Positions 36,087 to 44,326 of a stretch of DNA of 64,000 nt are shown here, in pieces. Every line of letters starts with the position of its first letter. Positions within the stretch are counted from its first letter, which is position 1. The DNA comes from Bradyrhizobiaceae bacterium. GTDB taxonomy: Bacteria; Pseudomonadota; Alphaproteobacteria; Rhizobiales; Xanthobacteraceae. Below the pieces are notes generated by a model that worked only from the letters and a program-made list of their open reading frames with translations, did no database searches and was not told the DNA's origin. Location: assembly GCA_020544565.1 (NCBI GenBank), contig CP078014.1, positions 1,703,874 through 1,767,873 on the forward strand, given 5' to 3'. The position numbers and the translations under genes are program-made.

Positions 36087-36276
36087 GTGTCCCTCTCCAG
36101 GAACCGGTTGTCCATGAAATCAGCAGGCGCCCGATTTCGTCGGGCACCCTGGACAGCAGAAAACCAAGAATCGCAATAACAAGCAATCCCGCAGGCATCG
36201 CATCATGCCCGTCCGGTCACTCCGCGTCGTTCCGCCGCGCGCGACCTGGGCTGCTATCGAGCGGCGCGACGTCCGC

Positions 36277-37695
36277 TCAGGCCGTCACGATCCGCGCGAA
36301 CGCCGCTTTCGGATCGTCCTGCAGCACGCGCGGCAGATCGACCTGCTCCAGGCCGTTGACATGAATCCGCTTGAACACCATCGGCCCCGCCTCGACGGGC
36401 TTGGTGGCGTCGATCCCCATCTTGGCGCTGATGCCACCGTCACTGGAAGGATCGAGCTTCGATCCCTGCGCGCCGGAGACCACGATCAGATCGCGATCGG
36501 CCTGAAAGCGGGTGGCGATCGCCCACTCGATCTCGACGGGATCGTCGATATTGACGTCCATGTCCACGACCACGACCTGCTTGACATCATAGTGACCGCC
36601 GAACGCGCCCATGATGATGTTCTTGGGCTCGCCGTTGCTGGTTTTCTCCACCTTGACCACGAGGTGATAGCGGCAGACGCCGCCGCGCGTCAGACGCACG
36701 TCGCGGACGCTGGCAAAACTGCGCTGCAGATGCTCCAGCAAGGTCGCTTCACGCGGAATTTCGCCGAGCACGAGATGCTCCATTCCGCCGCCGACGATGG
36801 TGTGAAAGATCGCATCCTTGCGATGGGTGATGGCAGCGACGTGGATCACTTCGCGGTCGGCGCGCGGGCCGTAATATTGCGGAAACTCGCCGAACGGGCC
36901 TTCCGGCTCGCGGACGTTGGGCAGAATGCGCCCCTCGATGACGATTTCGGCATGCGCGGGAACGCGCACCTGATTGGTCTTGCACTTCACCATCTCGATC
37001 GGCCGGCCGAGCAGCGCGCCGGCGATCTCCATTTCGTCTTCATCGACGGCGGCGATCGCCTGCGACGCCAGGATGCAGGCCGGGTGCACGCCGATCACCA
37101 GCGCGATGTCCAGCCCTTCCCCCGCCTGCTCCGCCATCTTGAAGTAATGCAGCGTATGGCGCGGCAGCAGCAGCACGCCGATGCGGTCCGGACCGCTCAC
37201 CTGACAACGATGGATCGAGACGTTCTGGACGCCGGTTTTCGGATTCCGGGCGATCAGCAGCGCCGCGGTGATGTACGGACCGCTGTCGTGTTCGTTGTGC
37301 TTGGGAATGGGCAACTGCTTCAGCAGATCGACATCGCGGTGAACCACCTCCTGCGCCGGGGCCTCATCGACCTCGACCCACGGCAGCCGATGGCGCACGG
37401 CCTGCTGAAAGCGCGGCAGCAGCTTGTCGGTCGAGATGCCGAGCGAGTCCGCCACCCAGCTGCGGTCGGTGAAAATATTGGACACCACCGGCATGGCGTG
37501 CCCGCCCGGCGACGGAAAAAGGACCGCCCGTTCCAACTCGAGCTTCTTGGAAATGGCGGCGAGCTCGTCCGTCAGCGACACGCCGTCACGCGCCACCGCG
37601 AGCCTGTCCGTCGCCGCGAGCCGTTGCAGCCACGTCCGCAGGTCGGGGAGCGCGTTGTGTCCGGCAAGGGAGTGAACGGAGCTGCTCTGGGTCAT
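36277..37695 (-). CDS. hmfF: UbiD-family decarboxylase, 2,5-furandicarboxylate decarboxylase HmfF-like
   Basis: 472 residues from the ATG at 37695, which has GAGG five bases upstream; a GTG at 37737 overlapping the ubiX stop is the alternative. The prenylated-FMN binding region QNVSIHRCQV holds N158 and R163, and PEGPFGEF holds the glutamates E265 and E270, spaced like R173, E277 and E282 of Aspergillus niger Fdc1. So the catalytic triad is complete. With a UbiX partner and hmfABCDE-like genes beside it, the likely reaction is decarboxylation of 2,5-furandicarboxylate to 2-furoate, as for HmfF. Other aromatic acids cannot be excluded by sequence alone. Confidence 0.82.
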   Translation of the reverse strand: MTQSSSVHSLAGHNALPDLRTWLQRLAATDRLAVARDGVSLTDELAAISKKLELERAVLFPSPGGHAMPVVSNIFTDRSWVADSLGISTDKLLPRFQQAVRHRLPWVEVDEAPAQEVVHRDVDLLKQLPIPKHNEHDSGPYITAALLIARNPKTGVQNVSIHRCQVSGPDRIGVLLLPRHTLHYFKMAEQAGEGLDIALVIGVHPACILASQAIAAVDEDEMEIAGALLGRPIEMVKCKTNQVRVPAHAEIVIEGRILPNVREPEGPFGEFPQYYGPRADREVIHVAAITHRKDAIFHTIVGGGMEHLVLGEIPREATLLEHLQRSFASVRDVRLTRGGVCRYHLVVKVEKTSNGEPKNIIMGAFGGHYDVKQVVVVDMDVNIDDPVEIEWAIATRFQADRDLIVVSGAQGSKLDPSSDGGISAKMGIDATKPVEAGPMVFKRIHVNGLEQVDLPRVLQDDPKAAFARIVTA

Positions 37696-37733
37696 CGTGT
37701 CCTCGGAAATCAATTGGGCTGGAGAGGATGGAC

Positions 37734-38372
37734 TCACGTGGCGTCGTCGCGAGGCCCCGACCGGCGCTTGAGCGCGGGCGTTTCGCCCCAGCGCTCGACC
37801 ACGCCGACATCGAGATCGAACAGATCGAGCACCCGCCCGACCGTATGGTCCACCATATCGTTGAGACTGTCCGGCTTGGCGTAGAACGCCGGCACCGGCG
37901 GCGCGATGATCGCCCCCATTTCGGACAGCGCCGTCAGGGAACGCAAATGCCCGGTGTGGAGCGGCGTTTCCCGCACCATCAGCACCAGCCGCCGGCGCTC
38001 CTTCAATGTCACGTCCGCCGCGCGCGTCAGCAGCGTGGTCGTCACGCCCGAGGCGATTTCCGACATCGAGCGCATCGAACAGGGCGCGATGATCATGCCC
38101 ATGGTCCGGAACGAACCGCTGGAGATCGACGCCGCCATGTCGTCGATGCCGTGGACGGTGTGGGCGAGCGCCTTGACGTCGGCGATCTTCATCGCCGTCT
38201 CGTAGGCGAAGGTCACCTCGGCGGTCTTGGACATCACGAGGTGGGTATCGACGCCGGCATTACGCAAAAGCTGCAACAGCCGCACGCCGTAGACGACGCC
38301 GGACGCACCGGAAATACCGACGATCAGACGTCGCCGGGAGGATTCGATCATCGGATTCACTTTCATTGTCAT
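37734..38372 (-). CDS. hmfG: UbiX-family flavin prenyltransferase (HmfG-like)
   Basis: 212 residues. The flavin-binding signature RLIVGISGASGVVYGVRLL is near residue 15, MGMIIAPCSMRSMSEIASG is in the middle, and RRLVLMVRETPLHTGHL follows; all are UbiX hallmarks. UbiX makes prenylated FMN from FMN and dimethylallyl phosphate, which UbiD needs. GGAGG lies before the ATG at 38372. The gene is directly upstream of hmfF, and divergent from a LysR regulator with an inverted repeat between them. Confidence 0.9.
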   Translation of the reverse strand: MTMKVNPMIESSRRRLIVGISGASGVVYGVRLLQLLRNAGVDTHLVMSKTAEVTFAYETAMKIADVKALAHTVHGIDDMAASISSGSFRTMGMIIAPCSMRSMSEIASGVTTTLLTRAADVTLKERRRLVLMVRETPLHTGHLRSLTALSEMGAIIAPPVPAFYAKPDSLNDMVDHTVGRVLDLFDLDVGVVERWGETPALKRRSGPRDDAT

Positions 38373-38419
38373 GGCCCTCCGAAGAGAGGCCGGACGCGCG
38401 CAGGCTACGCATGGAGACC

Positions 38420-38440
38420 AATCAATACAAATAATTGATT
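38420..38440. promoter_or_regulatory. LysR-type operator between ubiX and LysR gene
   Basis: In the AT-rich 132-bp divergent gap lies AATCAAT-N7-ATTGATT, a perfect 7-bp inverted repeat with LysR-box character. It is 48 bp upstream of the ubiX-like start and about 65 bp upstream of the LysR start. It probably mediates autoregulation and control of hmfGF. Confidence 0.6.
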
Positions 38441-38504
38441 TTGATTTTCTCCATCATTTTTGTTGATAATATCACGGCAACCTCCCGCCTTCGAGAGTTC
38501 CGCG

Positions 38505-39425
38505 ATGGACTTCAAGCAGATTCAATATTTTCTCTGTCTGGCGCAGGAAGGCAATGTGACGCGCGCTGCGCGGCAGCTCAATATCGTCCAGCCGGCGCTC
38601 AGCATGCAGATCGCCAAGCTGGAGAAATCGTTCGGCCGGCAGCTTTTCCATCGCTCCGCCCACGGCGTCTCGCTGACCCCGGCGGGGGAAAAATTTGCGA
38701 GCCTCGCAGGCGCGATCATGCAGAGTGTCGATCACGCCCGCGACGAGATGGCGCAGCTCGACGGCAAGGTTTCCGGGCGCGTCAGCATCGGCATGATCAC
38801 CTCGGCAGCGCAAAGCACGCTGGCCGCCTCCTCCGCCCGGATCGCGGCGAAATACCCCGAGATCCAGCTTCTGGTGTGCGAAGGCTATACCGAGGTGCTG
38901 ACCGACTGGGTTGCCACCGGGCAACTGGATATCGCCATCATCAACATGCCGGCCGGGAAATTTGCGCTGCCGGCGCATCCTATTCTCGAAGAGGACATGA
39001 TGCTGGCGCGTGGCCCGATGAACGAGGCGGCCCTGTCGGGCATCGTGTCCTATCAAAAGCTGAAGGACCTCGACATCGTCATTCCGTCGCGCCGGCACGG
39101 CCTGCGCAGAATTCTCGACGCCGCCGCCGCGGAAGCCGGCTTCACGCTGAAACCCCGCCTGGAAATCGATACGCTATCCGCGATCTGTGAAGTGGTGGCG
39201 ACCACCGATCTCGTGACGGTTCTGCCCGGCATTGCTCTCAATCCCGCCCTCTCCGGCGGCCGGATCGAGGCCTACCGCCTGCGCAAGCCGGCGATTTCGC
39301 GAACCGTCGCATGGGTCACGCATCCGCGCCGCATCGTGTCCGCGGCAATGGCGGCGGTGATGGAGGTGATCGCGGAAGACCTGTCCACGGCGGCGGCATC
39401 GGCGTTGCGGCACGTCAGCCGGTAG
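38505..39425 (+). CDS. LysR-type transcriptional regulator, probable regulator of hmfGF
   Basis: 306 residues. The helix-turn-helix MDFKQIQYFLCLAQEGNVTR then NIVQPALSMQIAKLE is at residues 1-50, and the effector domain starts near residue 90 (GRVSIGMITSAAQSTLAAS). The sequence resembles the CbbR/NAC-like group with the PALSMQI recognition helix. It is divergent from the UbiX/UbiD genes. Furan clusters in other bacteria also carry LysR genes beside hmfFG, which supports the link. The start at 38505 is chosen over 38460 because it is the conserved family N-terminus. Confidence 0.88.
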   Translation: MDFKQIQYFLCLAQEGNVTRAARQLNIVQPALSMQIAKLEKSFGRQLFHRSAHGVSLTPAGEKFASLAGAIMQSVDHARDEMAQLDGKVSGRVSIGMITSAAQSTLAASSARIAAKYPEIQLLVCEGYTEVLTDWVATGQLDIAIINMPAGKFALPAHPILEEDMMLARGPMNEAALSGIVSYQKLKDLDIVIPSRRHGLRRILDAAAAEAGFTLKPRLEIDTLSAICEVVATTDLVTVLPGIALNPALSGGRIEAYRLRKPAISRTVAWVTHPRRIVSAAMAAVMEVIAEDLSTAAASALRHVSR

Positions 39426-39469
39426 CAGTATTCGCCTGATCGCCTAGACAAGATGCAGTGAGGTTGCAT

Positions 39470-39619
39470 CGTCATTGCGAGCCAACGGGTCGGCGCGAAG
39501 CGCCGCCCGATGATAACTCCACGAAGCAATCCATAAGCTGCACAGTCAGGATGGATTGCTTCGTCGCCATAGCGCGGCGAAGACGCGCGTAAATGCGCTA
39601 ATGGCTTCTCGCAATGACG
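39470..39619. repeat. 150-bp palindromic repeat with 12-bp terminal inverted repeats
   Basis: The element begins CGTCATTGCGAG and ends CTCGCAATGACG, a perfect 12-bp terminal inverted repeat. Inside is a second perfect inverted pair, ACGAAGCAATCCAT (39521-39534) and ATGGATTGCTTCGT (39551-39564). It fills most of the 230-bp gap between the LysR gene and livF. It has no coding capacity and looks like a miniature mobile or palindromic element of a type frequent in Bradyrhizobium relatives, by memory. Confidence 0.75.
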
Positions 39620-39655
39620 TCGGTGATGACCAATCGAAGGGCATCTCATCAGGCT

Positions 39656-40366
39656 CTAGACGGCGATCGCGTCCATCAGCCGCGCCCTGTCCGCTTCGCT
39701 CCTGGCGTCGCCGGTCAGGACCACCGCGCCGCGCTCGATGGCATAGAAACGGTCGGATACGTTGAGCGCGCCGGCAACATTCTGCTCGACCAGCAGCACG
39801 ATGGCGCCGCGGGTTTTCATTTCTTCGATAATGGCGAAAATGTCCGCGACGATCATCGGCGCCAGCCCCTCGCTCGGCTCGTCGATCAGGGCCAGCCTGG
39901 GATGGCCGATCATCACGCGCGCCATCGCCAGCATCTGCTGCTCGCCGCCGGACAGGGTCGTCCCGGCCTGACGCCGCCGCTCGGCAAGACGCGGCATGCG
40001 CTGGTAGATGCGCTCGATCTCCGCGTTCTGTTCGGCGCGCGAGCGCCCCGGGCGCTGCATCAAGCCGAGCTTGAGATTTTCCTCGACGCTGAGGCCGGGG
40101 AAGATGCGCCGGTCTTCCGGCACGAAACCGACGCCGTGGCGACAGACGCCGTCCGGCTCGAGCCCGTCGAGACGCGCGCCATCCAGCGAAATCTCGCCGC
40201 CGCTCGGCTTCACCCAGCCGGCGATGGCCTTCATCAGCGTCGTCTTGCCGACGCCGTTGCGCCCGAAGATGCCGATCACTTCTCCCGGCCGCGCCTCCAG
40301 GCTCACCCCCTGGATGACATGGGACAGGCCGTAATGGACCTGAAGATTATCGATCCTGAACATCAT
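39656..40366 (-). CDS. Branched-chain-type ABC transporter ATPase LivF-like
   Basis: 236 residues, LivF type. Walker A is IFGRNGVGKTTLMKAI, the signature is LSGGEQQMLAMARVM, and Walker B is LALIDEPSEGLAP. FVPEDRRIFPGLSVEENL is typical of LivF. It is the last gene of livJHMGF and starts within the livG stop (ATGA). With livG it powers an importer of the hydrophobic amino acid/aromatic acid (HAAT) family. The shared operator before the binding protein gene suggests a furan or aromatic acid substrate. Confidence 0.88.
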   Translation of the reverse strand: MMFRIDNLQVHYGLSHVIQGVSLEARPGEVIGIFGRNGVGKTTLMKAIAGWVKPSGGEISLDGARLDGLEPDGVCRHGVGFVPEDRRIFPGLSVEENLKLGLMQRPGRSRAEQNAEIERIYQRMPRLAERRRQAGTTLSGGEQQMLAMARVMIGHPRLALIDEPSEGLAPMIVADIFAIIEEMKTRGAIVLLVEQNVAGALNVSDRFYAIERGAVVLTGDARSEADRARLMDAIAV

Positions 40367-41103
40367 GCGTGCCCGAAATAGGCGGCCTTGACGGCCGGGT
40401 CCGCCCGCACCGCCGCCGGCGCACCGTCGGCCAGCTTCCGGCCTTGATGCATCACGACGATGTGGTCGGAAATATCCATGACAAGACCGATGTCATGTTC
40501 GATCAGGAGAATGGTGACGTCGCGCGTCAGATCGCGGATCAGCTTGGCGGTGTCCGCGGTGTCGGCATGGCTCATTCCCTGCGTCGGCTCGTCGAGCAGA
40601 AGGATCGAGGGTTCGGCCGCCAGCGCCACCGCGATCTCCAGCCGCCGCTGCTCGCCATGGGACAGCGCGCCGGCCAGTTCGCCGACCTTGGCGGCGAGCG
40701 CGAAACGCTCGATCAGCGCATCGACCCGCTGACGCGCCAGTTCGCTGCGGCCGACCGGCAGCCACAACCGTTTCGCGCTTTCCAGACGCTGCGCCGCAAG
40801 CCGCAGGTTCTCGAACACGGTCAGCTCGAAGAACAGATTGGTGATCTGGAACGAGCGGCCGAGGCCCGCGCGCTGCATCAGATGCGGCGGACACGCGGTG
40901 CGATCGACGCCGCCCAGCACGACCCGCCCGGCATTGGGGCGGATCAACCCGCTGATCAAATTGAACAGCGTCGATTTTCCAGCGCCGTTCGGCCCGATGA
41001 CGGTGGTGATGGCGTTCGGCTCGGCCGAGAACGAAACGCCATCGACGGCGCGGATGCCGCCGAAGGCGACGCCGAGATCTTGAACTTCGAGGACCGCGGT
41101 CAT
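40363..41103 (-). CDS. Branched-chain-type ABC transporter ATPase LivG-like
   Basis: 246 residues, LivG type. Walker A is VIGPNGAGKSTLFNLISG, RAGLGRSFQITNLFFELTVF is the LivG-specific segment, the signature is LSHGEQRRLEIAVAL (H replacing G, common in LivG), and Walker B is ILLLDEPTQGMS. The start at 41103 overlaps the livM stop; an upstream in-frame start at 41136 is not needed. Confidence 0.88.
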   Translation of the reverse strand: MTAVLEVQDLGVAFGGIRAVDGVSFSAEPNAITTVIGPNGAGKSTLFNLISGLIRPNAGRVVLGGVDRTACPPHLMQRAGLGRSFQITNLFFELTVFENLRLAAQRLESAKRLWLPVGRSELARQRVDALIERFALAAKVGELAGALSHGEQRRLEIAVALAAEPSILLLDEPTQGMSHADTADTAKLIRDLTRDVTILLIEHDIGLVMDISDHIVVMHQGRKLADGAPAAVRADPAVKAAYFGHA

Positions 41104-42122
41104 CGCTCTCCTCCACCCAGCCTGCGTTCGATCCACGGCCGCACGATGCCCATCAGCCCCTTGGGCAGGAAGATCACGGTGGCCATGAACAAAAGGCCGA
41201 TCACGACGAGATGATGCTCGGTCATCGAGCCGATGACCGATTTCAGCACCGTCAGGATGACGCTGCCGTAAAGCGCCCCCGCCAGCGTGCCGACGCCGCC
41301 GGTCACCACGGTGATGACGGCGTTGCCGGAGGTGGCGAAGAACAGCAGTTCCGGCGACACGAAGCCGCGCAGCATCGGATAGAGCGCGCCGGACAGAGCG
41401 GCCACCACGGCCGCAAGCACATAGGCTGCGACCCGCGCATTGCGGGTGGAATAGCCGAGAAACGGAACGCGCCGCTCGTTGGCGCGCATCGCCACGAGAA
41501 TCCGCCCGAACGGCGTGTCCAGCACATAGGCGCTGACGAGATAGAGAACGACGATGAAGGCGAGCGTGAAGATGAAGAAGGCTGCCGGCGCGTTGGACAT
41601 CACCGTGCCGACGCCGAGATTGATCGGCACGATCGGCACGCCGATCAATCCGTCCGACGCGCCCAGCGCCCGCGTGTTGTAGACCGCACGCGCGGCGACC
41701 TGCGCCAGGCCGAACGTCACCAGCGCGAAGTAGACGCCGCGCACGCGGTTCGCGATCAGCCCGGCGATCGTGCCAGACACGATGGAAGCGATGAGAACCG
41801 CGGCCATCGCCGCCCAGAACGATGGCACCTGCTTGAGGACGACGGCCGAGATGTAGGCGCCGAGGCCGAAATACAGCGCCTGCCCCAGCGACAGCAGCCC
41901 GGTATAGCCGAGCAGGATATCGACGGAGAGCGCGAGCCCGGCGAAGATCAGCGCCTCGGTCGCAAGCCGCAGAAAGAACGTGTCGCCCATCGCCGCGCCG
42001 ACCGCAGCGAAGATCAGCGCCGCGATCATGAAGACGGCGACCAGAACGTGGCTGGCCCGCATCGCGAGGCCGAGGCGATCGATTACTTTCACCCGCCCCT
42101 GCGGCATCGTGCGATCAACCAT
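41100..42122 (-). CDS. Branched-chain-type ABC transporter permease LivM-like
   Basis: 340 residues from the ATG at 42122; a TTG six bases upstream is an alternative. About eight membrane segments are visible, with the LivM signature GYTGLLSLGQALYFGLGAY near residue 75 and LGYSTRNARVAAYVLAAVVA in the conserved cytoplasmic loop. It forms the channel with LivH. Its start overlaps the end of livH by 8 bp. Confidence 0.88.
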   Translation of the reverse strand: MVDRTMPQGRVKVIDRLGLAMRASHVLVAVFMIAALIFAAVGAAMGDTFFLRLATEALIFAGLALSVDILLGYTGLLSLGQALYFGLGAYISAVVLKQVPSFWAAMAAVLIASIVSGTIAGLIANRVRGVYFALVTFGLAQVAARAVYNTRALGASDGLIGVPIVPINLGVGTVMSNAPAAFFIFTLAFIVVLYLVSAYVLDTPFGRILVAMRANERRVPFLGYSTRNARVAAYVLAAVVAALSGALYPMLRGFVSPELLFFATSGNAVITVVTGGVGTLAGALYGSVILTVLKSVIGSMTEHHLVVIGLLFMATVIFLPKGLMGIVRPWIERRLGGGER

Positions 42123-43008
42123 GGCCAAGCCGCCCGAACAGGCCCTGCGGTCTCGCGACCAGCATCAGCACCATGATGCTGAACACGATGGGGTCGCTCC
42201 ACACCGGCGACACGATCAGGCTCGAAATCGCCTGCACCTGCGTCAGCAGCAGCCCGGCGACCACCGCGCCGGCGATCGAGCCCATGCCGCCGACGATCAC
42301 CACCGTGAAGGCGAGAAAAATGAAGTCGCGGCCCATGGTCGGAAATACCGAGTAGATCGGCGCCAGCAGCACGCCGGCGAGGCCGGCGAGCGCAACGCCG
42401 AACGCGAACGTCCAGGCGAACACCCGCTTCACCGGCACGCCGAGAGACGCCGCCATGTTGCGATCGAACGCCGCCGCGCGGACCAGCGCGCCGAGCTGCG
42501 TCCTGTTGATGATGATCGCCACCACGCCGACGATGGCGAATCCGACCACGATCAGGAACAGCCGATAGGTCGGCAGCAGAACGCCCATCACGTCGATCGC
42601 CCCCGGAATCGGAGTCGGCGGACGCTGGGTGTTGGAGCCGAACACGATCTTCAGCCCCTCCTCGATTACAAGACCGAGGCCGAAGGTGAGCAGCAGCGTC
42701 GTCACGTGCCGGTCGGGAAGATTGAAAACCCGCTGGATCAGGCCGCGCTCCACGGCATACCCCACCGGCAGCATGATCAGCGGCACCAGGATCAGAAGAA
42801 TCCAGAAGCTGACCCCGGACGCCCCGAGCGCCAGCGCGAGATACGCGCCCACGGCGTAGAACTCGCCATGGGCCATGTTGATGACATCGAGCAGGCCGAA
42901 AATGATCGTCAGGCCGAGCGCCACCAGAACGACGGCAATCCCGAGCGCCAGTCCCGTCAGCATTTGCGGCGCCAGCACGAATTGCACGTAGTCAAGAAGT
43001 CCGGTCAT
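42115..43008 (-). CDS. Branched-chain-type ABC transporter permease LivH-like
   Basis: 297 residues with about eight membrane segments. GLLDVINMAHGEFYAVGAYL near residue 40 is the LivH signature, and the loop GALVRAAAFDRNMAASLGVP is the conserved ATPase-contact region. It is the first permease after the binding protein gene, 145 bp downstream of it. Confidence 0.9.
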   Translation of the reverse strand: MTGLLDYVQFVLAPQMLTGLALGIAVVLVALGLTIIFGLLDVINMAHGEFYAVGAYLALALGASGVSFWILLILVPLIMLPVGYAVERGLIQRVFNLPDRHVTTLLLTFGLGLVIEEGLKIVFGSNTQRPPTPIPGAIDVMGVLLPTYRLFLIVVGFAIVGVVAIIINRTQLGALVRAAAFDRNMAASLGVPVKRVFAWTFAFGVALAGLAGVLLAPIYSVFPTMGRDFIFLAFTVVIVGGMGSIAGAVVAGLLLTQVQAISSLIVSPVWSDPIVFSIMVLMLVARPQGLFGRLGHG

Positions 43009-43153
43009 GCATCATCACCGTTGCGGGCTCTTGTTGCGTTCGATGGGCTGCGGCAGGCATGGACGCCGATGGCGCGAGGATGCAGCGGGGATGCTGCATC
43101 CTCGACAGGGCTTCGACCAGCGGCCGACATGGCCGTGCCGGCGCGACGGTGCG

Positions 43154-44326
43154 TCAGAAGCGCTTGCACTCGTCGGGGCCGATGGCGTCCTCGCCGCTGA
43201 CATGGCCGACGATCTTGAACTGACCGTTATTGACCTGAACCACATACATCGGCTGGATCGCCTGATGGTCGCCGGCCCGCATGGTCTTCTTGCCCTGCGG
43301 CGTCATCCATTCGAGTCCCCGCATCGCCTCGCGCACCTTGTCGGTGTCGGTGGATTTCGCCTTCTCCACGGCGGTCTTGTAGAAATAGATCAGGCCATAG
43401 CTGTCCGCGCCGTAAAGATCGGGATCGGCTTTGTTCGCGGCCTTGAAAGCTTCCACGAACTTCTTGTTCTCGGGGGTGTCGATCTGGGTCGAATAGCCGA
43501 CGCCGGTGCCGAAGCCATTGGCGGCCGCGCCGATCGCCGCGATATTCTGTGACGTCACCGTGCCGGACGCGCCGACCACCAGCAGGTTTCCAAGCAGGCC
43601 GAAATCCTGCATCTGCGTCAGCAGGCGAACGGTGTCGTTGCCCGCCACCGAGGTATAGAGAACTTCCGGCTTGGCCTGACGAAGCTGGCCGAAATACTGG
43701 GTGTAGTCCTTGCTGTCGAGTGGCGCGAACACCTCACCCACGGACACCGCGCCGAGGCCCTCGATGGTCCGCCTGAAGGTCGCGACCGTGGAGCGGCCCA
43801 TCTCGTAGTCGGGACCGAGGAAGAACACGCGCGCCTTGGGCTTCTGCTTCGACACCCACGCGGCAAGCGCGGTCGATTGCTGGCCGGCGCGCGCGTTGAC
43901 GCGGAAGACGTTCGGAGAGCATTTATCGGTCGTGATCGAGTCGGCGAAGGACACCGTGGTCGCGATCAGCTTGTTGGCGCGCTCCGCAGTCTGGCCCACC
44001 GCCAGCGTCGAGCCGGAATTGACGGTGCCGGTGAGGAAATCCACCTTCTGCACCTCGAACAGCTTTTCGGCCTTCTGCACGGCGACGGAGGGGTTGGCTT
44101 CCTCGTCTTCGAAAATCAGCTGAAGCTGCCGCCCCATGATGCCGCCGGCGGCATTCACTTCCTTGGTTGCGAGTTCGAGACCCCAGCGGACCTGCTGACC
44201 GATCGGCGCATAGGTCCCCGACAGCGGCGTCACCACTCCCATCTTGATCGGATCGGCGGCAAGCGCAGGGGCGGTGAAAACGGTGGTCGCGAGCAGGCTT
44301 GCGAGCAGCAAGGTTGTTCTCGTCAT
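43154..44326 (-). CDS. Branched-chain-type ABC transporter substrate-binding protein (LivJ-like)
   Basis: 390 residues. A signal peptide, MTRRTLL-like (here MTRTTLLLASLLATTVFTA), is cleaved after ALAA, giving mature DPIKMGVVTPLSGTYAPIG, the usual peripla_BP_6 start. GGGAG lies about nine bases before the ATG. In Rhodopseudomonas palustris many proteins of this family bind aromatic acids rather than amino acids. Here the 34-bp element shared with hmfA lies 279-312 bp upstream, so a furan carboxylate is a reasonable ligand prediction. The specificity is not readable from sequence. Confidence 0.87.
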   Translation of the reverse strand: MTRTTLLLASLLATTVFTAPALAADPIKMGVVTPLSGTYAPIGQQVRWGLELATKEVNAAGGIMGRQLQLIFEDEEANPSVAVQKAEKLFEVQKVDFLTGTVNSGSTLAVGQTAERANKLIATTVSFADSITTDKCSPNVFRVNARAGQQSTALAAWVSKQKPKARVFFLGPDYEMGRSTVATFRRTIEGLGAVSVGEVFAPLDSKDYTQYFGQLRQAKPEVLYTSVAGNDTVRLLTQMQDFGLLGNLLVVGASGTVTSQNIAAIGAAANGFGTGVGYSTQIDTPENKKFVEAFKAANKADPDLYGADSYGLIYFYKTAVEKAKSTDTDKVREAMRGLEWMTPQGKKTMRAGDHQAIQPMYVVQVNNGQFKIVGHVSGEDAIGPDECKRF

